This document shows, in pieces, positions 1-11,735 of a stretch of 45,864 bases of DNA (its first letter is position 1; every line of letters starts with the position of its first letter). The translations under genes were made by a program, and so were the position numbers. The DNA is from Pseudomonas violetae (GTDB lineage Bacteria > Pseudomonadota > Gammaproteobacteria > Pseudomonadales > Pseudomonadaceae): positions 1 through 45,864 of the forward strand of contig NZ_JAKNRW010000040.1 in assembly GCF_023072615.1 (NCBI RefSeq), in the 5' to 3' direction. Below the pieces are notes generated by a model. It was not told the origin of the DNA and did no database searches. It saw only the letters and a list, made by a program, of their open reading frames with translations.

Positions 1-563
1 ACAGACCCACCCCCCCTGTGGCGAGCGAGCTTGCTCGCGCTGGGCCGCGCAGCAGCCCCAAAACCTGTGCATGCGGTCTGCGTGTTAAATGGCGTCGCCG
101 AAACTGGGGCCGCTTCGCAGCCCAGCGCGAGCAAGCTCCCTCGCCACGGGTATAGCGGAAGCTGCGGGTTCTCGAAACAGCGATCCCCCTGACCACACGC
201 AACCCAACAGACCCACCCCCCTGTGGCGAGCGAGCTTGCTCGCGCTGGGCCGCGCAGCAGCCCCAAAACCTGTGCACGCGGTCTGCGTGTTAAATGGCGT
301 CGCCGAAACTGGGGCCGTTTCGCAGCCCAGCGGGAGCAAGCTCCCTCGCCACAGGTATAGCGGCAGCTGCGGGCTCTCGAAACAGCGATCCCCCTGACCA
401 CACGCAACCCAACAGACCCACCCCCCCTGTGGCGAGCGAGCTTGCTCGCGCTGGGCCGCGCAGCAGCCCCAAAACCTGTGCATGCGGTCTGCGTGTTAAA
501 TGGCGTCGCCGAAACTGGGGCCGCTTCGCAGCCCAGCGGGAGCAAGCTCCCTCGCCACGGGTA
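1..563. repeat. Tandem array of about 205-bp units, each an inverted REP pair
   Basis: A unit of 205-206 bp occurs nearly three times. The landmark TGTGGCGAGCGAGC lies at 17, 222 and 428. Each unit holds one REP arm (gtggcgagcgagcttgctcg) and, about 110 bp later, the inverted arm (cgagcaagctccctcgccac), so each is a REPIN-like pair that could fold into a long hairpin. Copies differ by only a few bases, which implies recent duplication or conversion. The third copy diverges after about 563. The array may begin before the window. Confidence 0.85.
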
Positions 564-699
564 ACTCGACACAGTGACAAATGCAGCCCCCCACAACCCA
601 CCCGCCGATTACAAATCCCCAACACAGCAATTTTCCTGACCACTACGTCAACGCGTAGAATGCTCCGCCTCGCGCATCAATACCTTTGGACGTTTCGCC

Positions 700-2100
700 G
701 TGAATTCCGTAACTGAGCACTTCTCTCCCACCCCCCTCACCCGCCCCGCCCGGGTGCGCCTGGAGCTGAAAACCTTGCTTGGCCTGGCCCTGCCGATCAT
801 GATCGCGCAGCTGGCCACCACGGCCATGGGTTTCGTCGATGCGGTGATGGCCGGTCGGGTCGGGCCGAGGGACCTGGCGGCTGTGGCCCTGGGCAACTCG
901 ATCTGGGTCCCGGTGTTCCTCCTGATGACCGGCACCCTGCTCGCCACCACCCCGAAAGTCGCCCAGCGTTTTGGCGCCGGCACCCACAGCGAAATCGGTC
1001 CGATCGTGCGTCAGGCTCTGTGGTTGGCGCTGGTGGTGGGCCTGATGGCTACCGGCATGCTGTTCAGCGCCGAGCCGATCCTGCACCTGATGAACGTCGA
1101 CCCCGAACTCATCGGCCCCTGCATGCGATACCTGCACGGCATCGCCAGCGGCCTGCCTGCCGTTGCGTTTTATCACGTGCTGCGCTGCTTCAGTGACGGC
1201 CTGGGGCGCACACGGCCAGCCATGGTCCTTGGCTTATGCGGCCTGGCGCTGAACATCCCGCTCAACTACATCTTCATCTATGGCCACTTCGGCATACCCG
1301 CCATGGGCGGCGTTGGCTGCGGCTGGGCCACGGCGATCGTAATGTGGGTGATGGCACTGGGCATGGCCGGCTGGGAACGCTGGGCGCCGGTCTATCAGTC
1401 GAGCCAGCTGTTCAGCCGCTTCGACTGGCCGCAGTGGTCGGTGATCAAGCGCCTGCTCGGCATCGGCCTGCCCATCGGCATCGCGGTGTTTGCCGAGTCG
1501 AGCATTTTCGCCGTGATCGCCCTGCTAATCGGCAGCCTCGGCGCGACCGTGGTAGCCGGGCACCAGATAGCACTCAACTTCAGCTCCCTGGTGTTCATGA
1601 TCCCCTACTCCCTCGGCATGGCCGTCACCGTGCGCGTCGGCCAGGCCCTCGGACGTCAGCAGCCGCGAGAGGCAAGGTTCGCCGCCGGAGTCGGCATGGG
1701 CACCGCGCTGGCGTATGCGTGCATCTCGGCGAGCATGATGCTGTTGCTGCGCGAGCAGATCGCGACCATCTACACTTCGGACCCGACGGTGATTCATGTG
1801 GCGGCGATGCTGATCGTGTATTCGGCGCTGTTCCAGTTCTCCGACGCGATCCAGGTCACGGCAGCCGGCGCCCTGCGCGGTTACCAGGACACTCGGGCAA
1901 CGATGATCCTGACGCTGTTCGCCTACTGGGGCATCGGTTTGCCAGTGGGCTACGCACTGGGCCTCACTGACTGGTTCGGCGAACCCAGCGGCCCGAGCGG
2001 GCTATGGCAGGGCCTGATCGTCGGCCTGAGCTGCGCGGCCCTGATGCTATCGATCCGCCTGACGCGCAGTGCCCGCCGGCGCATCCGCATAACCCTGTAG
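700..2100 (+). CDS. pmpM: MATE family multidrug efflux transporter (PmpM/NorM-like)
   Basis: This is an inner-membrane exporter of the MATE family, which pumps cationic drugs and dyes out in exchange for H+ or Na+. The 466-residue product has about 12 hydrophobic segments in two homologous halves. The early stretch PIMIAQLATTAMGFVDAVMAG and the later GHQIALNF and GLPVGY are family hallmarks. From memory it resembles P. aeruginosa PmpM closely along its length, which supports the name. The start is a GTG at 700; no ATG lies near the first membrane segment. It is a single gene flanked by repeats on both sides, with REP arms directly after the stop codon. No dedicated regulator is adjacent. Confidence 0.9.
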   Translation: MNSVTEHFSPTPLTRPARVRLELKTLLGLALPIMIAQLATTAMGFVDAVMAGRVGPRDLAAVALGNSIWVPVFLLMTGTLLATTPKVAQRFGAGTHSEIGPIVRQALWLALVVGLMATGMLFSAEPILHLMNVDPELIGPCMRYLHGIASGLPAVAFYHVLRCFSDGLGRTRPAMVLGLCGLALNIPLNYIFIYGHFGIPAMGGVGCGWATAIVMWVMALGMAGWERWAPVYQSSQLFSRFDWPQWSVIKRLLGIGLPIGIAVFAESSIFAVIALLIGSLGATVVAGHQIALNFSSLVFMIPYSLGMAVTVRVGQALGRQQPREARFAAGVGMGTALAYACISASMMLLLREQIATIYTSDPTVIHVAAMLIVYSALFQFSDAIQVTAAGALRGYQDTRATMILTLFAYWGIGLPVGYALGLTDWFGEPSGPSGLWQGLIVGLSCAALMLSIRLTRSARRRIRITL

Positions 2101-2169
2101 GAGCCCGGCTTGCCAGCGATGACGGTGTCACATTCACCATCACCATCGCAGACAAGCCAGCTCCCACGG
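2098..2169. repeat. REPIN (two inverted REP arms) after the MATE gene
   Basis: The arm gtaggagcccggcttgccag overlaps the stop codon of the MATE gene. It is followed about 20 bp later by the inverse arm agacaagccagctcccac. This is a REP subfamily different from the one in the 5' array. A further half-arm (cccgctcccacaagg) follows near 2199-2213. It may also act as a 3' mRNA stabiliser or terminator. Confidence 0.65.
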
Positions 2170-2239
2170 ATTTGTAGCGTTGCACAGTCCAACAAGCACC
2201 CGCTCCCACAAGGTGCTCATCCATGCTTAAGCGAGCGGC

Positions 2240-2491
2240 TTAAGCGATTTTCTTGCGAATCCAGTAGAGGTAGGTACCTGCCTCTTCATGCTGCCCGACC
2301 AGTTCATGGTCGAGGAATACGCAGAACTTGGGGATGTCACGCCGGGTCGACGGGTCGGTGGCGATCACCTTCAACAGGCCGCCGGGCACCAGATCACGGA
2401 TGTGCTGGTGCAACATCATCACCGGCTCCGGGCAGTTGAGGCCGGTGGCGTCGAGGGTGCCGTCAACCGGCGTATCAAGCATTTCACTCAT
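2240..2491 (-). CDS. tusA: Sulfurtransferase TusA family protein
   Basis: This is a small sulfur carrier that accepts persulfide sulfur on a conserved cysteine and passes it on, for example for tRNA 2-thiouridine synthesis. The 83-residue protein has the family signature: DATGLNCPEPVM near residues 15-26, with the acceptor Cys in the CPxP motif, and a C-terminal half rich in the usual beta strands (LKVIATDPSTRRDIPKFC). The ATG at 2491 follows an AGGAG sequence six bases upstream. It lies 92 bp downstream of rlmM on the same strand and is probably co-transcribed with it. Length and motif match the family well. The physiological sulfur acceptor in this organism cannot be read from the sequence. 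Confidence 0.9.
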   Translation of the reverse strand: MSEMLDTPVDGTLDATGLNCPEPVMMLHQHIRDLVPGGLLKVIATDPSTRRDIPKFCVFLDHELVGQHEEAGTYLYWIRKKIA

Positions 2492-2583
2492 GATTCACTC
2501 CTGAAACTGGCCGATATTGTCGCGCAATGTCGGGTGTTCGGTCATCTATGACTTACCACCGCTCGCACAGGGGGCCATGTGCA

Positions 2584-3657
2584 TCAGCGGGCTTTGGGCT
2601 TCTTCACATCAATCCGCCGCAAATGACACGTCACTTCTTCCCGGTCGTGATACAGCTGCTTGCAGCCAATCTCCACCCGAATCCCACGCGCCTTGAACCC
2701 CTCGGCGATACGCTCAAGCAACCGTTTAACCTCGGCATACCGCTGCTTCATCGGCAACTTCAGGTTCACCACCGCCTCACGGCAATGCCCCTCGCCGATC
2801 CACTCCTCCAGCATCGCCGCATTGCGCGCCGGCTTTTCGACGATGTCACACACCATCCAGTCCACCGGCTGCTTAGGCTTGAAGGTAAAACCATCCGCCA
2901 TCAAATGCTGCACCAACCCGGTTTCCATCAGGCTTTGCGCCATCGGTCCGTTATCGATCGCCGTCACCAGCATGCCACGGTTCACCAACTGCCAGGTCCA
3001 GCCACCGGGCGCGGCACCCAGGTCCACACCGGTCATGTCACTGTGCAGACGCTCGTCCCACTGGTCACGTGGGATAAAATGGTGCCAAGCCTCTTCCAGC
3101 TTCAAGGTCGAACGACTCGGCGCATCACGGGGAAACTTCAACCGCGGAATACCCATCGGCCACATCGCCGAATTATTCGACTCCGCCAGCCCCATGAACA
3201 CCTCGCGCCCACTCTTGAACGTCAACAGCAACCGCGGCTTGAGCGGGTCTTCCACCAACTTGCCGGCCGCCATCAGCGCCTTGCGCAAATGCACTTCGAA
3301 CTTCTTGCAGAAATTCGACAATTCCTTGCCATCGTTGGTATCGACCATCTCCAGCCACAAACTGCCACACAGCGGAAAGTCAGCCATGTGCGCGAGGATC
3401 ACACTGATGCGATCGGTTTCCGGCAGCTCGATAAACATCCCGCGAGCCCACTGGCGTGGAAAAATCAGCTCGGCAAAACGCTGGCCGCGCATCAGGCGCT
3501 CGGCGCCGTCTTCCTCGGTGCAGATAAATTCGGCAAAGGCGCTGGCGGTCTTGGCCTTGGCATAACCGGCCACGTTCAAACGGGCCGCATGCTCGGAAAT
3601 CTCGGAGCAGACTTCGCCTTCGAAGCCCGGCCGGCAATGCATAAAAAGGGTGTTCAT
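2584..3657 (-). CDS. rlmM: 23S rRNA 2'-O-ribose methyltransferase RlmM (C2498)
   Basis: This cytoplasmic enzyme methylates the ribose 2'-OH of C2498 in 23S rRNA using S-adenosylmethionine. The N-terminal half begins MNTLFMHCRPGFEGEV and is a THUMP-like RNA-binding region. The C-terminal half is a Rossmann methyltransferase with the SAM loop GVDLGAAPGGWTWQL followed by AIDNG and WMVCDIVE. The K-D-K-E type catalytic residues are plausibly present, for example Lys in NLKLPMKQRY. I placed the start at 3657 because a perfect AGGAG lies five bases before that ATG; an upstream in-frame start at 3723 has no such signal. The product is 357 residues, the usual family size. It is divergent from acnA and upstream of tusA. 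Confidence 0.93.
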   Translation of the reverse strand: MNTLFMHCRPGFEGEVCSEISEHAARLNVAGYAKAKTASAFAEFICTEEDGAERLMRGQRFAELIFPRQWARGMFIELPETDRISVILAHMADFPLCGSLWLEMVDTNDGKELSNFCKKFEVHLRKALMAAGKLVEDPLKPRLLLTFKSGREVFMGLAESNNSAMWPMGIPRLKFPRDAPSRSTLKLEEAWHHFIPRDQWDERLHSDMTGVDLGAAPGGWTWQLVNRGMLVTAIDNGPMAQSLMETGLVQHLMADGFTFKPKQPVDWMVCDIVEKPARNAAMLEEWIGEGHCREAVVNLKLPMKQRYAEVKRLLERIAEGFKARGIRVEIGCKQLYHDREEVTCHLRRIDVKKPKAR

Positions 3658-3766
3658 TATTACTCCTGGGCAGATGGCGAGGAATTCAGCCACTGCGCGA
3701 TGCCCAGGCTTGCGTTGAAGCAAAGCCTGTCACGAAAACCGGCGCATGATAGCCGAGTTCGGAACC

Positions 3767-3796
3767 TTGGACCTGTCCATAGAGTCCAGTTATTAG
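3767..3796 (+). promoter_or_regulatory. Possible sigma70 promoter for acnA
   Basis: TTGGAC at 3767 (five of six matches to the -35 consensus) is followed after 18 bp by TATTAG, a weaker -10. It lies in the rlmM/acnA divergent gap, about 84 bp before the acnA start. Sequence resemblance only. Confidence 0.3.
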
Positions 3797-3879
3797 CGTT
3801 AAGCTGCAAACAGGACTAGGTTAAGACCTCAGTTCGTCCCCTCAGTCCGTAGCCGTGCGGATCAAAAGGAGTGATCGTA

Positions 3880-6621
<2,742 letters not shown>

Positions 6622-6628
6622 CCCAAGC

Positions 6629-6648
6629 GGGGGGATAACAATCCCCCC
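6629..6648 (+). terminator. Possible terminator hairpin after acnA
   Basis: The inverted repeat GGGGGGAT-aaca-ATCCCCCC lies 7 bp after the acnA stop codon. It makes a strong 8-bp stem but lacks a T-tract, so it may be a 3' protective hairpin rather than a terminator. Confidence 0.4.
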
Positions 6649-6677
6649 CAACACCAACTCCTACACCACCAACCCCA

Positions 6678-6707
6678 TGTGGGAGCGAGCCTGCTCGCGA
6701 TAGCGGT
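6678..6707. repeat. Single REP element
   Basis: The palindromic sequence tgtgggagcgagcctgctcg continuing to cgatagcggt is the same REP subfamily as the pair at 32407-32486. It lies between acnA and the RHS gene. Confidence 0.7.
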
Positions 6708-6849
6708 CCAAAAGCCGCCAACCCCACTCAGAGTGACAACGCTTGCCCGAGAGTTCAGACCCAATCTACCTAGCAGTTCTGATAGTAGGCAGAAGCCGAG
6801 AAACCAACGATCCTAGGACCACGATTTTTAGCGCCTCGGGATCATCTCA

Positions 6850-7893
6850 ATGCCAACTAATGTCCCCTCCGTGCTGGCTCGCTACACATACGATCCACTC
6901 GACCGCCTGAGCCATTGCTCCCCCTCCGAGCAACCTTACATCCAGCGCTTTTACTGCAACACACGCCTATCCACCGAAATGCAAGGCACCCGCCATCGCA
7001 GCATCGTGCAGCACGAAGACCAGCTATTGGCGCAACACCATCGAGATGGCGCAGCGGGGTCCACTACCCTGTTAGCAACCGACCTGCAACGCTCGGTACA
7101 CCACGCAATCCATGGCAACTTGCCTTACGTCTTGGCATACACGCCCTACGGCCATCGCCCACTAATAAACAGCGTTCTCGATCTGCTCGGCTTCAACGGC
7201 GAAACCCCGGACCGGGTAACCGGGCACTATCATCTCGGCAATGGGTATCGCGAGTACAACCCGGTGCTGATGCGGTTCAACACCCCGGACAGCTGGAGTC
7301 CGTTCGGGGTGGGTGGGCTGAATGCCTATGCATACTGCGCAGGGGATCCGATCAATAATTGGGATCCATCCGGGCATGGCCTCAAATCAATACTCCGCGT
7401 GAACAGACCTCCTGTACCTCGCAGACTCTCCAAAACTAATTTTGATACACCTCGAAGTACCACTCCGATGGAAGCCGTGCAACCTGTAGCTCATCAACAT
7501 CCTGCCCTTGAAGATTTTCACCATTTCAGCCCTAAAACCAAAGAAAACACACTTGAAAACGTGTCGACTTTAATTCCGGAAGAGGGGACGAAAACACTCA
7601 TCGAGGACATCAAAAGAACAGCTGCGCAACGCTACAGCGATCCTTCGAAACAGCTGGACTTCTCTACGTATAGACTTGAAAGAAACGCTAATAGAGTCAA
7701 GCTGCTGGAGCATCACAACAAACTCCACGCGACAGACCAAACTTTGAAACCCACAGAGCGTCGCCTACGCTTCGGCTTTGTGCACATTAAGGAGTTTGAT
7801 GAAGAAGCCTGGGAACTCCGCAAAGGAGTGGAGACACGCCCTCTTGCTCAGTTTCGACGCTCCGAGCCACCACTGAAACGCGAACAGCTTTAA
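6850..7893 (+). CDS. Short orphan RHS repeat-associated core protein with unrecognised C-terminal domain
   Basis: The 347-residue protein has only the last part of an RHS/YD shell. It begins near ARYTYDPLDRL, followed by LGFNGETPD, TGHYHLGNGYREYNP, LMRFNTPDSWSPFG and LNAYAYCAGDPINNWDPSGH at about residues 155-176. This is the conserved RHS core that normally precedes a variable C-terminal effector. Residues 177-347 are hydrophilic, contain several His and charged residues (for example HHFSPKTKE and FDEEAWELRKG), and match no domain I recognise. I see no signal peptide, no VgrG or EagR partner and no candidate immunity gene next to it; the next gene encodes a membrane protease. Such stand-alone cores of this size are common in Pseudomonas. 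It could be a displaced toxin tip or a silent cassette. The function is unproven. Confidence 0.75.
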   Translation: MPTNVPSVLARYTYDPLDRLSHCSPSEQPYIQRFYCNTRLSTEMQGTRHRSIVQHEDQLLAQHHRDGAAGSTTLLATDLQRSVHHAIHGNLPYVLAYTPYGHRPLINSVLDLLGFNGETPDRVTGHYHLGNGYREYNPVLMRFNTPDSWSPFGVGGLNAYAYCAGDPINNWDPSGHGLKSILRVNRPPVPRRLSKTNFDTPRSTTPMEAVQPVAHQHPALEDFHHFSPKTKENTLENVSTLIPEEGTKTLIEDIKRTAAQRYSDPSKQLDFSTYRLERNANRVKLLEHHNKLHATDQTLKPTERRLRFGFVHIKEFDEEAWELRKGVETRPLAQFRRSEPPLKREQL

Positions 7894-7981
7894 AAACAAC
7901 TTAATCCGCCCATCCATTGCGCGCCACTTCCCCATCTGCCTAAATTGCCCCACAGAATCAAGTCCCACCAAGGACGACCCC

Positions 7982-8773
7982 ATGCTCCGCCTCCCCTGGC
8001 CGTACCTCACCATGCTCACCGCCGGCTACGTCCTGGCGCTCACCTACGGTCAATTGTCCCTCCAGGCCAGCATCCCCATCACCCTGCTCCTGCTAGCCGG
8101 CTTCGCCATACAACCGCAAAACCACCGCTACGCCCGCTACCTCGGCCACAGCCTGTTCGTCATCCTTGCCCTAGCCCTGGCCCTCCACTACCTGCCAGGC
8201 TTCCACAACGCCCAAGTCATCGAGCCCCAACGCTTCAGCGAAAACGCCGCCCCCGTCTCGATGTACCTCAACCTCGACAAACCCCTGCTCGGCTTCTGGC
8301 TCCTGCTCGCCTGCCCATGGATCATCGCCCAGCGCTCTTTCAGCCAAACCCTGAAAACCAGTGCCATCACCCTGACCCTCACCGCACTCGCCACCTTCGC
8401 GAGCGCCTGGCTACTGGGCATCATCGAATGGTCCCCTAAGTGGCCAGACGTCGCCCGCCTCTGGCTCCTCAACAACCTGCTACTCGTCACCCTGGTAGAA
8501 GAAGCCCTATTTCGCGGCTATATACAGGGCGGCCTGAGCCAACGACTCAAACACCTGCCCTACGGCGAAACCCTCGCCCTGTTACTTGCTGCAACACTTT
8601 TCGGCCTGGCGCACTGGGGCGCCGGCTGGGAGTGGGTCCTGCTGGCAACCCTGGCGGGCATCGGCTACGGCCTGGCGTACCGCTTCGGCGGGCTGGCGGC
8701 GGCCATTGCCACGCAATTCGGGTTAAACCTGCTGCACTTCGGGGTGTTCACATACCCGATGTTGGCGGGATAG
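7982..8773 (+). CDS. CPBP family intramembrane metalloprotease
   Basis: This multi-pass inner-membrane protein of 263 residues has about seven to eight hydrophobic segments. The CPBP (Abi, Rce1-like) motifs are in order: Glu173-Glu174 with Arg178 in LVEEALFRGY, His211 in FGLAHWG, and His252 in NLLHFG. These are the residues expected to hold the catalytic zinc and water. Family members cleave prenylated or membrane proteins or take part in bacteriocin self-immunity; the substrate here is unknown. The ATG at 7982 begins three bases after a GAC-rich stretch with a weak AAGGA upstream. It stands alone between the RHS gene and the polysaccharide locus. A link to either neighbour is not demonstrated. 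Confidence 0.85.
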   Translation: MLRLPWPYLTMLTAGYVLALTYGQLSLQASIPITLLLLAGFAIQPQNHRYARYLGHSLFVILALALALHYLPGFHNAQVIEPQRFSENAAPVSMYLNLDKPLLGFWLLLACPWIIAQRSFSQTLKTSAITLTLTALATFASAWLLGIIEWSPKWPDVARLWLLNNLLLVTLVEEALFRGYIQGGLSQRLKHLPYGETLALLLAATLFGLAHWGAGWEWVLLATLAGIGYGLAYRFGGLAAAIATQFGLNLLHFGVFTYPMLAG

Positions 8774-8822
8774 TCATCAGGGCCAAGCAAACGTCCGTAT
8801 GACAGAAAGTGTCAACGGAGCC

Positions 8823-8851
8823 TTGACCCTCCCCCCCTACGCCACTAGAGT
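8823..8851 (+). promoter_or_regulatory. Sigma70-like promoter of the phosphatase/kinase operon
   Basis: TTGACC (five of six) and TAGAGT (four of six) are separated by exactly 17 bp, about 137 bp before the phosphatase ATG at 8988. Its position supports starting the gene at 8988 rather than at the upstream in-frame ATG at 8799. Confidence 0.5.
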
Positions 8852-8987
8852 GCACGCTTTTAAAAATGGCCCCGGAAGCAGTAATGCACCGGAGAAAGCC
8901 GTACTGTTGCGCTGGAAAGGACTTCCATCCCCCTCCTCCTGCTGCCTGTGCGGTCATCACACTCGATTCCGTAACCTACGCAGCCCT

Positions 8988-9422
8988 ATGTTCAATAAAA
9001 TCCTAGTCGTATGCATCGGCAACATCTGCCGCAGCCCCACCGTAGAAGCCCTGCTTAAAAGCAAGCTGGCCCACCGCGGCGTCGACGTAAGCTCAGCGGG
9101 CCTCGGCGCCCTCGTGGACAAATCCATGGACGCCACCGCGCTGGAAGTCCTGCGCGAACACGGCGGCGATCTGCCAGACCACAAAGGTCGGCAATTGACT
9201 CGAGAAATGCTGCAACAGGCCGATGTAGTACTGACCATGGAACAGCGCCATGTGGACAGCATCGCGCGAATGGCCCCGGAAGTACGCGGAAAGACGTTCC
9301 TGCTAGGCAAGTGGCAGAACAACCAGGAAATTCCCGACCCGTACCGCCAGCAAAAAGTCGCATTCGAACACGTCTACCAGTTGATGACGCAAGGCGTCGA
9401 CAGCTGGTCGCAAAAACTATAA
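8988..9422 (+). CDS. wzb: Low-molecular-weight protein-tyrosine phosphatase (Wzb/Etp-like)
   Basis: This cytoplasmic phosphatase dephosphorylates the tyrosine cluster of its partner kinase and so controls capsule or exopolysaccharide assembly. The 144-residue product has the CX5RS phosphate loop at once after the N-terminus (Cys9 to Arg15 in CIGNICRSP) and the general-acid Asp117 in IPDPYR. Both are typical of the Wzb/Etp group. The start at 8988 gives the standard family length. A longer in-frame reading to 8799 would add an unrelated leader that covers a good promoter. The kinase gene follows after 24 bp, so the two are very likely one operon. Confidence 0.93.
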   Translation: MFNKILVVCIGNICRSPTVEALLKSKLAHRGVDVSSAGLGALVDKSMDATALEVLREHGGDLPDHKGRQLTREMLQQADVVLTMEQRHVDSIARMAPEVRGKTFLLGKWQNNQEIPDPYRQQKVAFEHVYQLMTQGVDSWSQKL

Positions 9423-9446
9423 TCACCTCTTGTAAAAGTACCCCGC

Positions 9447-11681
9447 ATGCCAAGCCAAAACAGCCTACCTATTCAGGATCACAGCGACGACGATGACAGC
9501 ATCGATCTGCTCGCGCTATTCGGCACTCTGATCGATAGCAAGTGGATTATTATCGGCATTACTGCGTTTTTTTGCGCAATTGGTGTTGCTTACGCCCTAT
9601 TGTCAACGCCGGTGTATCAAGCGAACGCACTTGTTCAGGTCGAGCAAAAAAAAGGCGGCATGGCAGCGTTAGGCGGCATGGCAGAAATGAGCGAAATGTT
9701 CGGTGCTACCTCTCCGGCAGTGACCGAAATCGAGCTCTTAAAATCTCGTGCGGTACTTGGCAAGGCTGTGGAGAACCTCAATCTTGACATCGTAATTGAA
9801 CCTAACTACTTCCCCGTGATTGGTCACTACCTAAGTCGACACTTCAAGCAAACTAACGAATATGAGTTTGCCTCACCCTTGCTTGGCTTAAACAGCTATG
9901 CATGGGGCGGTGAAAAGCTCGATATCTTCCAGCTAGAAGTGCCAGACACCTATATCGGTAAAAGTCTTACTCTGCAAGCTAAGGGCGACAACGCTTTCAC
10001 GCTGATTAACGATGACAATGAAGAAGTAGTAAGCGGCAAGGTCGGGAAAAATCTCGAGCAAAATGGGTTCAAGCTGCAAGTCTCTACACTTAAGGCCAAT
10101 GCAGGGACGCAGTTTACTGTAACTAAACAGCGCCGCCTAAATACAATCTTGCAATACCAAGATGATGTGTCGGCAGTGGAACGCAGCAAAGATTCCGGGA
10201 TAATTGCGCTATCTATAGAGAGCGAAGACCCTAAACTAGCTAACAAAGTACTGGACGAGATTAATCGCTTATATGTACTTCAGAACGTAGAGCGCAACTC
10301 TGCTGAAGCCGCGCAAAGCCTTGAATTTCTACGCACCCAGTTGCCAGACGTGCGCAAACAATTGGAAAAAGCCGAAGGCCAATTAAACACTTACCAGACT
10401 AGCGCACGCTCTGTAGACATAACAATCGAGACTAAAGCTGTGCTCGATCAAATTGTGGCATTAGAAACACTGATCTCTGAACTCAAGCTTAAACAAGCAG
10501 AAATGGAACACCGCTTCACACGCGAGCACCCTGCTTATCAGGCTTTGATGACCCAGATGGGACAACTTGACCAACAAAAACGCGGACTAGAAAAGAAAGT
10601 CAAGAACCTGCCAGAAACACAGCAAGAACTGCTTCGTCTAGCCCGTGACATGCAAGTGACTACCGAGATTTACACCCAACTTCTGAACAAAACTCAAGAA
10701 CTGGACATTGTCCGCGCTGGCACCGTCGGTAACGTTCGAGTTATCGACTCAGCTGATGCGAATATTGATAAACCGGTGAAACCGAAAAAACCATTGATCG
10801 TACTGATAGCTACCTTGCTCGGAGGACTGATTGCCGTAGCATACGTGCTGATCCGCAAAGCGATGAATCGCGGCGTGGAAGATCCAGAAATCATCGAGCA
10901 ACTTGGTATCCCTGTGTACGCCTCGATCCCGCTCAGCAAAGGGCAATCCCTGATTGAGGCCACTTTAAAAGGCAATGGTCGCGCATTAACTGGCTCGCTG
11001 TTGCTAGCAGTCAATAACCCTGCTGACCTGGCTGTGGAATCGTTGCGAAGCCTGCGTACCAGCCTGCACTTTGCCACCATTGAAGCGAAGAACAACATCC
11101 TGATGATCTCGGGCCCCAGCCCAGCCGTAGGCAAATCCTTCGTTTCGTGCAATCTGGCCACCATCATTGCCCAGACAGGGCAAAAGGTACTGTTGGTTGA
11201 CGCAGACATGCGAAAAGGTTATCTGAACAAGTTGTTCCGTATGGATGTGAGCAACGGACTTTCCGACCTTCTGGCGGGAAAAATCGACTTGCACAAGGCA
11301 ACGCATCCGACGGAAGTGGAAAACCTGCATGTCATCACCCGCGGGCAAATCCCACCGAACCCGTCTGAACTTCTGATGCATAGCAATTTTACCCAATTTC
11401 TCGAAACTGTCAGTGGCCAATACGACTTGGTCATCATCGACACACCGCCGATTCTGGCGGTAACCGATGCAGCCTTGGTCGGACGCCAAGCCGGTACAAC
11501 CCTGATCGTGACCCGTTTCGGCGTTAACGCCGCAAAGGAAATTCAGGTGACAAAGCGTCGCTTCGAACAAAACGGTATCGTCGTCAAAGGCGCGATTTTC
11601 AACGCAGTGGAACGTAAAGCTTCCGCCTATGGCTACGGCAACTACAGCTACTATCAATACGAATACGCTTCAGATAAATAG
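9447..11681 (+). CDS. wzc: Tyrosine autokinase / polysaccharide co-polymerase (Wzc/Etk-like)
   Basis: This inner-membrane BY-kinase governs chain length and export together with Wza and Wzy. The 744-residue protein has a Wzz domain with a first membrane helix at about residues 33-53, a long periplasmic coiled-coil-rich region, and a second helix at about 448-468. The cytoplasmic kinase has Walker A GPSPAVGKS (about 555), Walker A' LLVDADMRKG (about 583) and Walker B LVIIDTPP (about 660). The C-terminal autophosphorylation cluster is YGYGNYSYYQYEY (about 728-740). The phosphatase gene lies immediately upstream and rfaH 54 bp downstream. Base composition is lower in GC than the flanking housekeeping genes. 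Confidence 0.95.
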   Translation: MPSQNSLPIQDHSDDDDSIDLLALFGTLIDSKWIIIGITAFFCAIGVAYALLSTPVYQANALVQVEQKKGGMAALGGMAEMSEMFGATSPAVTEIELLKSRAVLGKAVENLNLDIVIEPNYFPVIGHYLSRHFKQTNEYEFASPLLGLNSYAWGGEKLDIFQLEVPDTYIGKSLTLQAKGDNAFTLINDDNEEVVSGKVGKNLEQNGFKLQVSTLKANAGTQFTVTKQRRLNTILQYQDDVSAVERSKDSGIIALSIESEDPKLANKVLDEINRLYVLQNVERNSAEAAQSLEFLRTQLPDVRKQLEKAEGQLNTYQTSARSVDITIETKAVLDQIVALETLISELKLKQAEMEHRFTREHPAYQALMTQMGQLDQQKRGLEKKVKNLPETQQELLRLARDMQVTTEIYTQLLNKTQELDIVRAGTVGNVRVIDSADANIDKPVKPKKPLIVLIATLLGGLIAVAYVLIRKAMNRGVEDPEIIEQLGIPVYASIPLSKGQSLIEATLKGNGRALTGSLLLAVNNPADLAVESLRSLRTSLHFATIEAKNNILMISGPSPAVGKSFVSCNLATIIAQTGQKVLLVDADMRKGYLNKLFRMDVSNGLSDLLAGKIDLHKATHPTEVENLHVITRGQIPPNPSELLMHSNFTQFLETVSGQYDLVIIDTPPILAVTDAALVGRQAGTTLIVTRFGVNAAKEIQVTKRRFEQNGIVVKGAIFNAVERKASAYGYGNYSYYQYEYASDK

Positions 11682-11735
11682 CACCGGATTTCAGGGCAGC
11701 GCCGCTGCCCTGATTTACCCAAGAGAGCTTTCCGC

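Noticed and set aside
1..563. Possible CRISPR array
   Set aside because: The period is about 205 bp with near-identical spacers and internal inverted REP arms, not short repeats with unique spacers. No cas genes are present.
1..716. Several open frames of 100-140 codons in the repeat array
   Set aside because: They repeat with the 205-206-bp unit and have compositions set by the REP palindromes. No ribosome binding sites or domains were seen.
8799..8987. N-terminal extension of the tyrosine phosphatase
   Set aside because: The known family starts a few residues before the CX5R loop. The extension covers a promoter-like sequence.
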